This document shows positions 44,801 to 51,587 of a DNA stretch of 64,000 nucleotides, one piece after another (position 1 is the first letter of the stretch; each line of letters begins with the position of its first letter). This stretch comes from Pedobacter cryotolerans (GTDB lineage Bacteria; Bacteroidota; Bacteroidia; Sphingobacteriales; Sphingobacteriaceae), in NCBI RefSeq assembly GCF_005116475.1, contig NZ_SWBO01000003.1:186001-250000 (forward strand). The letters run 5' to 3'. The notes below the pieces were generated by a model. That model saw only the letters and a program-made list of their open reading frames with translations, was not told where the DNA came from and did no database searches. Both the position numbers and the translations under genes were made by a program.

Positions 44801-44949
44801 CGGCGTGGTGTAACTGTACTTAATCCTGCTTCACTTAAAACATCTTCTATTGGAATAGGCTCAGCAAATTCGTTTTTGTTATTCTCAACAAAATCGGGAG
44901 TGTTTTTATACTCCTCTAGGCCTTTCCAGTATTTTTTATTGCTTTCCAT
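41845..44949 (-). CDS. actB: Alternative complex III subunit ActB (molybdopterin-like plus iron-sulfur domains)
   Basis: A 1034-residue fusion. The N-terminus has the twin-arginine segment TPRRDFLKALG (Arg49-Arg50) and a lipobox-like LAAC (Cys68), so it is probably Tat-exported and lipid-anchored. The long middle is a molybdopterin-oxidoreductase fold that binds no Mo in characterised Act complexes. The C-terminal 250 residues carry four Fe-S cluster motifs: CTGCGSCIVACNVEN, MMCQHCDHAPCETVCP, CVGTRYCANNCPYKV and CSMCIQRI with CQQACSANA. It passes electrons from menaquinol to ActA. 47 bp after actA. Confidence 0.93.
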   Translation of the reverse strand: MESNKKYWKGLEEYKNTPDFVENNKNEFAEPIPIEDVLSEAGLSTVTPRRDFLKALGFGLGAVTLAACQKAPVHKSIPYLIRPEEVVPGIPNYYVSTFKGQSVLVKTVVGRPIKIEVNPNAGVFSTGTDAQAQASVLDLYDVSKLKNPLLKKDEVTSWADIDTFVKGELNKVQASGKKIRIVSSSLNSPSAKAVVTDFTAKYPTTKHVQYDAVSYTGIIKANENSFGKAVLPKYNFDKADLIVSFGADFLGTWISGEEFTAQYVSNRNYKSLENKKMSRHFQFESGMSLTGTNADTRVPIKLSEEGPALITLYNAVTGANLSGGTLGNNTTADKVVKLVAKELLQNKGKSVVVSGSNDVSTQILVNAINAAIGSYGTTIDLDNACKRYEGNDAEFAELINEMTRGEVGAVFFLDSNPAYDSVNAKAFTDALGKVSLKVSFADRVDETSDLCDVVAITPNYLESWGDANTYEGFYSIVQPTINPVFNSRQAEQSFLIWSDATVQDYYQYVRNNWEKNVLPSVGKSWNDVLQAGVISTTAKTAGAYTFSMSLDAVASSIATSSKALAKGNGKDVLELHVYESVAIRDGKYANNAFLQELPDPVSKVTWDNYIALAPKQAEASGYKEFDIVTIKNAQGVSIDLPVLIQPGQAMGTASVALGYGRTKVGKAGDNVGKNAFPFVTFSNGTLKYATTATLAATGGREELAQTQTHYSFEGRNIIREATLKDYLKDPAAGSGNHHKHKVYDLWTTDKHEMVGNNWVMAIDLNACTGCGSCIVACNVENNIPVVGKDEVRKRREMHWLRIDRYYSYNQEPSAKADDHGGHGSSNGAVTKEKEIAHLEADQMNNVSVVHQPMMCQHCDHAPCETVCPVLATVHSSDGLNHMAYNRCVGTRYCANNCPYKVRRFNWFNYWNDSRFDNYLNNEFTQLVLNPDVTTRSRGVMEKCSMCIQRIQTGKLAAKLEKRPLKDGDIKMACQQACSANAIIFGDKNDPNSEVSKALKSERIYYVLEEINVEPGIGYMTKIRNIDSETKEVHV

Positions 44950-44996
44950 TTAAGCTCTATTACTGTTTATCGAACGTTCTTTATAAATTCTATTTA

Positions 44997-46295
44997 TTAA
45001 TAATGGCATTTACCACACTCTAAACCACCTAATAACGCTGGAGTGATTTTTTCGCCTTTTTTAATTTTCTCGTGTGCTTTGATGATGTTAGTGTAGAAAG
45101 CATCATCTTTTTTACTAGAGATATCTGCGTTTCTATGACAGTCGATACACCATTTCATGGTTAGTGGAGAATACTGATAAACTTCCTCCATTGTATTAAC
45201 CGGACCATGACATGCAAAACATACTTGATCTGTAGGTTTTAAACCTTTTTCTTTACGAATAGCCTCTTCTCCTACTACAACGTGTTGCGAGTGGTTGAAA
45301 TAAGCAAAATCTGGCAAGTTGTGTACACGTACCCATTCTACTGGTTTCTCTTTAGTCTTGTCGTAAGTTTGCGCTTCGGGATCGTAACCTAAAGCATTGT
45401 ATATTTTTTGAATTTCTGGAGAAACTGCACCATCTTCTGTTCTAGCTTGAACGTTTTTATGACAGTTCATACAAACGTTTAGCGAAGGAATTGTTGAGTT
45501 TTTAGATTTGAATGCACTAGTGTGACAATATTGACAATCGATTTGATTGATACCTGCGTGTAATTCGTGAGAGAATTTAATTGGTTGAGCTGGTTGATAA
45601 CCAGTGTGAACACCAGTTTCCCACATACCCATCCAACCGAATGAACCCAATACCATTACCAAACACAACACCGTGAAGAAAACAAATTTCTTGTTTTTGA
45701 ACAATCCACGCACACCAGCAACTAATGAAACGCTTTCTTCTTCAACAACTGCAATGCCTTGTTTCTCTAAAATTAAACGCTCTAACATTTTTACTGCACG
45801 GCCTAAAACAACCAATACAATAATTGATAGAATGATAATTGCAATAACACCTGCAATAGAAAGACCCGAAGCACCTTCATCTACTACAGCAGCACCTCCA
45901 CCAACAGCAGGATCTGCTTTAGGTTCTCCAGCTTTAGCGTAAGCCACAATGTTTAAAATTTGTGCATCTGTTAAAGTTGGAAAAGCAGTCATTTCTGATG
46001 TTTTTAACTTAGACGTCTCAATTGCCTCCTTATTACCGGAAGCTATCAAAGCTGCATTGTTTTTAATCCAAGGGATTAGAAAAGCATCATCGTGCTTATT
46101 TACACCAGCCGTTAATGCCGGACCAGTTCCATCGTAATCAAGAGCGTGACAAGAAGCACACTTAGATTTAAATAAAGTTTTACCTTCTACTAAGTCAGTT
46201 TGCGCTTGAGCTCCAGTTAAAATTAAAAAAGATAGAGCTGCCAAAACGAATGTCGACTTCCAAACTTTCTTAAAAATGAATGAGATATTCCTCAT
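44997..46295 (-). CDS. actA: Alternative complex III subunit ActA (multiheme cytochrome c, six CxxCH)
   Basis: A 432-residue cytochrome. A signal peptide is followed by a class I cytochrome c domain (CASCHALDYDGTGP, end YAKAGE), two membrane helices at about residues 148-170 and 200-222, and a C-terminal multiheme domain with five sites: CQYCH, CMNCH, CFACH, CIDCH, CGKCH. The five C-terminal hemes match ActA; the N-terminal single heme is an added domain compared with the pentaheme form I know from Rhodothermus. First gene of the act-cox operon; a -7 box TACTTTTG lies about 84 bp before the start. Confidence 0.92.
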   Translation of the reverse strand: MRNISFIFKKVWKSTFVLAALSFLILTGAQAQTDLVEGKTLFKSKCASCHALDYDGTGPALTAGVNKHDDAFLIPWIKNNAALIASGNKEAIETSKLKTSEMTAFPTLTDAQILNIVAYAKAGEPKADPAVGGGAAVVDEGASGLSIAGVIAIIILSIIVLVVLGRAVKMLERLILEKQGIAVVEEESVSLVAGVRGLFKNKKFVFFTVLCLVMVLGSFGWMGMWETGVHTGYQPAQPIKFSHELHAGINQIDCQYCHTSAFKSKNSTIPSLNVCMNCHKNVQARTEDGAVSPEIQKIYNALGYDPEAQTYDKTKEKPVEWVRVHNLPDFAYFNHSQHVVVGEEAIRKEKGLKPTDQVCFACHGPVNTMEEVYQYSPLTMKWCIDCHRNADISSKKDDAFYTNIIKAHEKIKKGEKITPALLGGLECGKCHY

Positions 46296-46378
46296 AATGA
46301 GTATTTTATGCTGTTTTTTGAAAAAAATTTTAAACCTTTAAGCTAAAGGGGTGTTTAACCGCCTCCAAAAGATTTGAA

Positions 46379-46386
46379 CAAAAGTA
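46379..46386 (-). promoter_or_regulatory. Candidate -7 promoter box of the act-cox operon
   Basis: TACTTTTG on the minus strand fits TAnnTTTG and would give a leader of roughly 75 bases before actA. No clear -33 box. The rest of the 394-bp gap (46296-46689) is AT-rich with no gene or repeat that I can recognise. Confidence 0.45.
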
Positions 46387-46689
46387 AAATTTATTAAGTT
46401 ACCAGTGACATAATACTGACATTGAAATACAATTTATAATCATTCTAAATTATTGCATTTTCTGCTTGTAGGCTAAAAAAATCAAGGGTTTTGTAAATAA
46501 GATGATTTTTGAAGCATAAATATTTGATAAAATATTTGGAACTTAATTTAGAAGTATGTAAACCCTTAATGATGTCATCAATTAGCTAAATTAATTTACC
46601 ATTAAAGGTCAAATACTTAAAATCAGTTATTTAAATAAACGTAATTACAAACTATATCTAATTTAAAGCAATTACAGAATGAGAAAAAA

Positions 46690-47670
46690 TTACATTTTCA
46701 ATATCCAAGCAAATATTAAAGGGCAAACAATCGTTGCATCAGACTCTACAATAAACTTTGGTGTGTGAATATCTAACTTACCCCAAGTAATTTTTTCATT
46801 TGGTACCGCTCCAGAGTAAGAACCATAGGAAGTTGTTGAATCTGAAATTTGACAGAAATAGCTCCAAAAAGGAATGTTTTCCATTTCCATATCTTGATAT
46901 AACATCGGTACAACGCAAATAGGAAAATCGCCTGCAATACCACCGCCTATTTGGAAAAAGCCAATTCCTTTACCTTCTGAATTTGCAATATACCAATCGG
47001 CCAACCAACCCATATATTCAATACCACTTTTCATGGTGCTTGCTTTTAATTCACTTTTCATTACGTAAGAAGCAAAAATATTACCCATCGTACTATCTTC
47101 CCATCCAGGTACAACAATTGGCAAATTCTTTTCGGCCGCTGCCAGCATCCATGAATTTTTTGGGTCGATTTCGTAATACTGTTCTAAATCGCCACTCAAT
47201 AACATTTTATACATAAACTCATGCGGAAAATATCTTTCGCCAGCTGTATCAGCATCTTTCCAGATTTTATGGATATGTTTTTGTAAGCGACGGAAAGCTT
47301 CTTCTTCTGGTATACAAGTGTCTGTAACGCGGTTATAATGGTTTTCTAATAAATCCCATTCATCCTGCGGACTTAAATCACGATAATTAGGAACACGTTT
47401 ATAATGAGAATGTGCTACCAAGTTCATAATATCTTCTTCTAAGTTTGCACCAGTACATGAAATGATAGAAACTTTATCTTGTCTAATCATTTCTGCTAAT
47501 GAAATACCTAATTCTGCCGTACTCATTGCACCAGCAAGGGTAATCATCATTTTCCCTCCTTCATCTAAATGCGTTTCGTAACCTTTAGCTGCATCCATCA
47601 TCGCGGCAGCATTAAAATGAAGATAGTTAGTCTCCATAAATTTCGATATCGGTCCTCTTGTAGTACTCAT
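46690..47670 (-). CDS. Deoxyhypusine synthase family protein
   Basis: A 326-residue homologue of deoxyhypusine/homospermidine synthase, NAD-dependent enzymes that move an aminobutyl group from spermidine. Family marks are MITLAGAMSTAELGISLAEM, IISCTGANLEEDIMNLV, FQIGGGIAGDFPICVVPM and the active-site Lys region EKITWGKLD, followed by DATIVCPLIFAWIL. Bacteria have no eIF5A, so a polyamine product such as homospermidine is more likely; this is inference. The ATG at 47670 (MSTTRGPISKF) is preferred over a frame extended to 47697, as a promoter box lies there. Confidence 0.88.
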   Translation of the reverse strand: MSTTRGPISKFMETNYLHFNAAAMMDAAKGYETHLDEGGKMMITLAGAMSTAELGISLAEMIRQDKVSIISCTGANLEEDIMNLVAHSHYKRVPNYRDLSPQDEWDLLENHYNRVTDTCIPEEEAFRRLQKHIHKIWKDADTAGERYFPHEFMYKMLLSGDLEQYYEIDPKNSWMLAAAEKNLPIVVPGWEDSTMGNIFASYVMKSELKASTMKSGIEYMGWLADWYIANSEGKGIGFFQIGGGIAGDFPICVVPMLYQDMEMENIPFWSYFCQISDSTTSYGSYSGAVPNEKITWGKLDIHTPKFIVESDATIVCPLIFAWILKM

Positions 47671-47694
47671 CTTTATATTTTTAATGTTCGGCTG

Positions 47695-47702
47695 CAAAAG
47701 TA
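47695..47702 (-). promoter_or_regulatory. Candidate -7 box upstream of the deoxyhypusine-synthase-like gene
   Basis: TACTTTTG on the minus strand, 25 bp before the ATG at 47670. It overlaps the longer reading frame and so supports the shorter start. Confidence 0.45.
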
Positions 47703-47779
47703 CAAATGATTTACGATTTTAGGTTTACGATTTTAGATTTACCCAATTCGGCAATAAACTGTTAAATGCTAACTGCTAA

Positions 47780-47905
47780 AAGGCAATTGAATTTGGGCGT
47801 TCGGGCGGGCTTTACGTTGCAATCTTTTTACATTTTTTTCGCTTCGCTAATGTAAAAAGGATTTTCACTTCAATCCCTAACGCGAATAGCATTTGCAAAA
47901 AATGG
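47780..47905. repeat. Intergenic repeat with TTTTTACATT hairpin
   Basis: The block starting GGCAATTGAATTTGGGCG contains arms CTTTTTACATT (47824-47834) and AATGTAAAAAG (47849-47859) around a TTTTCGCTTCGC loop, then CACTTCAATCCCTAACGCG. The flanks (GGGCGTTCGGGCGGGCTTT) look like a repeat family seen in Pedobacter-type genomes. It fills most of the 334-bp gap before the BamA-like gene. Confidence 0.5.
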
Positions 47906-47991
47906 AGCGAGATTATAACTATATCGCACTCCAAACTTTGACATTAGATAGTTATCGGATCTAAAAAAAGATGCTCAAAGTAAAATTATTT

Positions 47992-47999
47992 TACCTTTG
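47992..47999 (+). promoter_or_regulatory. Candidate -7 box just before the BamA-like gene
   Basis: TACCTTTG, a strong match to TAnnTTTG, ends five bases before the ATG, which would leave a very short or absent 5' leader. Confidence 0.5.
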
Positions 48000-48004
48000 C
48001 AACA

Positions 48005-49135
48005 ATGAAAAAGTTATTGCTGTTATTACTGCTCTCTATATTCGTTAATCCCCTTTGGGCACAAAAAAAATTAATACAAAAGCTATTATCAAACGAGAAA
48101 GATACCACTCGTAAAGCTAGTTTTATGCCTATCCCGGTGTTAGGCTATGCACAAGAAACTGGTTTTGAGTTTGGCTTAGGCGCTTTGTATTCATTTTACA
48201 TGGATAGAAATGATACGACAAATAGAAGTTCAAACTTCTCAGGAATGGCATCATACTCGACACAAAAGACATATAATTTTTCTATCAAAGGCGATGCTTG
48301 GACGCCTGGTAATACTTATCATTTTATTAGCGAAATAAGATTTAAAAAAATGCCCTTTAATTTTTATGGCTTAGGAAACAATACCGCTCAAGCAGATGAA
48401 GATAGATTGGTGCAGCAACAAATTAAACTCCAGCTTGATGCTGAAAAAACATTTGCTAAAAACACTTACACAGGTGTTTCAGTAGGGTTTGAAAACTACG
48501 ATTTTACAGACAAAATTTTAGGCGGAATATATAGCTCTTCTCCTTCATTATTTGATAGAGCAGGTGGATCAGTGATGTATTTTGGAGTATCGCAAAGTTA
48601 CGACACCAGAAACTCTAACAATTATCCAACAAAAGGTTTTTTTGGAAGAGTAAGCTATCAATTTGCACCAAATATTTTTGGCGGCAATAATTTTACGGGT
48701 AGCCAGATTAGAGTAAATGTGCGTAATTTTTGGTCACTAGCGCCAAAAGTTGTTATAGGGGTACAAGGTTTATACTATACAGTACAAGGCAAACAAACTC
48801 CATTTTACTTGTTGCCCCAATTAGGTAATGACGAAGTTATGCGTGGTTATTACACGGGTAGATACCGCGATGAGAATTTAATGGCTGCCCAAGCAGAAAT
48901 CCGTTACCGATTTATGAATAGGTTTGGTGTAGTTGCTTTTGCTGGCGGAGGAAAAGTTTTTGCAAATGGCAATTTAACTTTAACCGACTTGAAACCTAAT
49001 TACGGCCTAGGTGGACGATACTTTTTTGATACGGCAAAAGGTTTAAGCGTTCGTTTAGATTATGGCATTGGCGAGAAAAGACCAAATGAAAAACGCCAAA
49101 GTGGAATGTATATTAGCTTAGCTGAGGCGTTTTAA
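48005..49135 (+). CDS. BamA/TamA-family outer-membrane beta-barrel protein
   Basis: A 376-residue protein with a signal peptide (MKKLLLLLLLSIFVNPLWAQ) and a 16-strand-like barrel region without POTRA domains. Alternating strands are visible, and the family motif around MRGYYTGRYRDENLMAAQAEIRY (parts: MRGYYTGRYRD) corresponds to the conserved VRGF loop of BamA-type barrels. The final residue is Phe (LAEAF), usual for outer-membrane proteins. It may insert or export a partner, or be a surface phospholipase-type barrel; no partner lies adjacent. Confidence 0.85.
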   Translation: MKKLLLLLLLSIFVNPLWAQKKLIQKLLSNEKDTTRKASFMPIPVLGYAQETGFEFGLGALYSFYMDRNDTTNRSSNFSGMASYSTQKTYNFSIKGDAWTPGNTYHFISEIRFKKMPFNFYGLGNNTAQADEDRLVQQQIKLQLDAEKTFAKNTYTGVSVGFENYDFTDKILGGIYSSSPSLFDRAGGSVMYFGVSQSYDTRNSNNYPTKGFFGRVSYQFAPNIFGGNNFTGSQIRVNVRNFWSLAPKVVIGVQGLYYTVQGKQTPFYLLPQLGNDEVMRGYYTGRYRDENLMAAQAEIRYRFMNRFGVVAFAGGGKVFANGNLTLTDLKPNYGLGGRYFFDTAKGLSVRLDYGIGEKRPNEKRQSGMYISLAEAF

Positions 49136-49148
49136 AAGCCCTACCCAA

Positions 49149-49164
49149 CCTTCCCTAAGGAAGG
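49149..49164. repeat. CCTTCC-CTAA-GGAAGG hairpin
   Basis: Short palindrome 14 bp after the BamA-like stop (ACCCAACCTTCCCTAAGGAAGG). It may be a weak terminator or a solo unit of the intergenic repeats. The rest of the 164-bp gap shows no gene. Confidence 0.45.
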
Positions 49165-49299
49165 CTTAGCAAAATTTCAAATAGCTGGGCTTAAACTGCA
49201 GATTTGAGACCCTTCATTTAAAATTGTTCGATTCTAAAATAATTTTCACAAATTAGCTTTAGCTGAGTACACTACATCAGCTTTGCTAAATTATACCTT

Positions 49300-51474
49300 A
49301 TGAAAAAAGTATTTCTGCTACTGTTATTACCGTTTTCTCTATTCGCTCAAAAATTTACTCCAACAGAAATCGCTGCTTTTGAAGCTCAAGCTAAAAAAGT
49401 AAATATCATTAGAGATAAATGGGGAATTCCGCATGTGTATGGCAAAAGTGATGCAGATGCTGTTTTTGGTTTATTGTACGCACAATGTGAAGATGATTTT
49501 AAACGAGTTGAACTAAATTACATCGAAAAATTAGGTAGACTTTCAGAAATAAATGGTGAAAAGGATTTGTTTAACGATTTACAAATCCGCTTACTAATTG
49601 ACACTGCAGAAGCAAAAGCAGATTTTGCCAAACTGCAGCCTTCATTTAAAAAATTGCTAGAAGCTTACGCTGCTGGGATAAATTATTACCTCTACAAAAA
49701 CCCAAAAGTTAAACCTGCTTTATTAACTCGTTTTAGGCCTTGGTTTGCTTTATTGTGGACAGATGGAAGCATTGGCGCTATTAATACAGCAGATTTAACG
49801 ATAGCTGAACTTAAGAAATTTTATACAGGAGATTATTCGCCCACAGCTTATGTTCCAGTAATTAAAGATCAGCAAAGTGGCTCTAACGGTTTTGCCTTTG
49901 CACCAAGTATCACCGAATCTGGTAACGCGATTTTATATATCAATCCGCATACTACATTTTATTTTAGACCAGAAGTACAAATGCAAAGCGAAGAAGGCTT
50001 AAATGCTTATGGCGCCGTTACCTGGGGACAATTTTTTGTTTATCAAGGTTTTAACGAGCATTTGGGTTGGATGCATACTTCTAACAATGTTGATATTGCC
50101 GATATGTACGCTGAAAAAATTACCAAAACTGATAAAGGTTTATTTTATGAGTACGACAAGAAAAAATATCCTGTAGTCCAGAAAAAAATGACTTTTAAAT
50201 ATTTGGATGGAGGAAGTTTAAAAAGCAGAACCTTTAATACTTATTTTACCAATAAAGGACCAATAATGGCCATTCGAGATGGCAAATGGATCAGCCTAAA
50301 ATCAAAAAACAGAAATACAGCCAGTTTAGTGCAAAGTTGGGTGCGTACCAAAGCCAAAAGTTTTGAGGAGTATCAAAAAGCAATGGACTTGAAAGCAAAT
50401 GCATCTAACAATACGGTTTATGCTGATGCAAAGGGAAACATCGCCTATTGGCATGGCAATTTTATTCCGATAAGAGATACGAAATATAATTGGAGTGAGG
50501 TAGTTGATGGTTCTATATCTGCAACTGCTTGGAAAGGATTACACGAGGTTAAAGATATGGTTCATGTGTACAACCCAATAAATGGTTGGTTACAAAACTG
50601 CAATTCAACTCCTTTTAGTTCGGCTGGTAAAAACAGTCCGATTAAAGCAAATTACCCAACCTATATGGCTCCAGATGGAGAGAATTTTAGAGGTGTTGCC
50701 GCCAATAGATTGTTGGAAAATCTTAACAAATACAATTTAGATAAAGTAATTGCAACGGGCTATGCCCCTTATTTACCAGCTTTTGAGGTATTAATTCCAG
50801 CTTTGCTGAGGGTTTACGAGCAATTGCCACAAAGTGATCCTTTGATCAAAGAACTAGCAGCCCCAATTGCTATTTTAAAAGCATGGGATTACCGTTCTGC
50901 AGAAAATTCTGAGGCTACAACTTTGGCTTTTGAATGGGCTCAGAAATTGAACCCAATTATACAAAAGGTTTATATCAATACTGGTGAGAAAGATCAAGTA
51001 GAAAATACGAAAGATTTTGCAGCAAGTGCTAGACCAAATGATTTGTTAGACCCATTAAAAGCAACTATGGCAGATTTAACCAAACGTTTTGGTAAATGGC
51101 AAATAGCTTGGGGCGAAATTAACCGCTACCAACGTTTAACTGGTGCTATGAATGAAAAATACGATGACACTTTACCTAGCTTGCCTGTTGGTTTTGGCTC
51201 TGCTTTATGGGGACAGCTTTCTTCATATCGAAGTAACCCTTTCAAAACCAATAAACGCTATGGCTTTAGTGGAAATAGCTTTGTTTGTGCAGTAGAGTTT
51301 GGCCCACGAATTAAAGCGAAATCTATTTTAGCTGGCGGAAATAGTGGTGATCCTACTTCTAAACATTTTACCGACCAAGCTTTAATGTATAGCAAAGGTG
51401 AGTTTAAGGATGTATTGTTTTACAAGGAAGATGTCTTGAGAAACGCGGAAAGAAGTTATAGGCCTGGGGAGTAA
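49300..51474 (+). CDS. Penicillin-acylase-family (Ntn) hydrolase
   Basis: A 724-residue exported protein (signal ending LFAQ) of the Ntn-hydrolase acylase family, which cleaves itself before a Ser that then acts as nucleophile. The alpha part (about residues 33-193) starts VNIIRDKWGIPHVYGKSDAD; the cut is predicted before Ser195 in QQSGSNGFAF. Later blocks are INPHTTF, WMHTSNNVDIADMYAE and NTVYADAKGNIAYWHGN, as in AHL and penicillin acylases. The substrate may be acyl-homoserine lactones or other amides; not decided. Periplasmic. Confidence 0.88.
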   Translation: MKKVFLLLLLPFSLFAQKFTPTEIAAFEAQAKKVNIIRDKWGIPHVYGKSDADAVFGLLYAQCEDDFKRVELNYIEKLGRLSEINGEKDLFNDLQIRLLIDTAEAKADFAKLQPSFKKLLEAYAAGINYYLYKNPKVKPALLTRFRPWFALLWTDGSIGAINTADLTIAELKKFYTGDYSPTAYVPVIKDQQSGSNGFAFAPSITESGNAILYINPHTTFYFRPEVQMQSEEGLNAYGAVTWGQFFVYQGFNEHLGWMHTSNNVDIADMYAEKITKTDKGLFYEYDKKKYPVVQKKMTFKYLDGGSLKSRTFNTYFTNKGPIMAIRDGKWISLKSKNRNTASLVQSWVRTKAKSFEEYQKAMDLKANASNNTVYADAKGNIAYWHGNFIPIRDTKYNWSEVVDGSISATAWKGLHEVKDMVHVYNPINGWLQNCNSTPFSSAGKNSPIKANYPTYMAPDGENFRGVAANRLLENLNKYNLDKVIATGYAPYLPAFEVLIPALLRVYEQLPQSDPLIKELAAPIAILKAWDYRSAENSEATTLAFEWAQKLNPIIQKVYINTGEKDQVENTKDFAASARPNDLLDPLKATMADLTKRFGKWQIAWGEINRYQRLTGAMNEKYDDTLPSLPVGFGSALWGQLSSYRSNPFKTNKRYGFSGNSFVCAVEFGPRIKAKSILAGGNSGDPTSKHFTDQALMYSKGEFKDVLFYKEDVLRNAERSYRPGE

Positions 51475-51587
51475 ATGTTATTTAACACATAGGCAGATAG
51501 ATTGTATAGAGAATGCTTAGCATGATGGAATTTTTGGTTATAGAAAATTAAGTGTAAAATGTGAATTGTTTTCAACCATCTGTTAAA

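Noticed and set aside
47780..47905. Repeat region as a CRISPR array
   Set aside because: Only one hairpin with different flanks; no regularly spaced identical repeats and no cas genes in the window.
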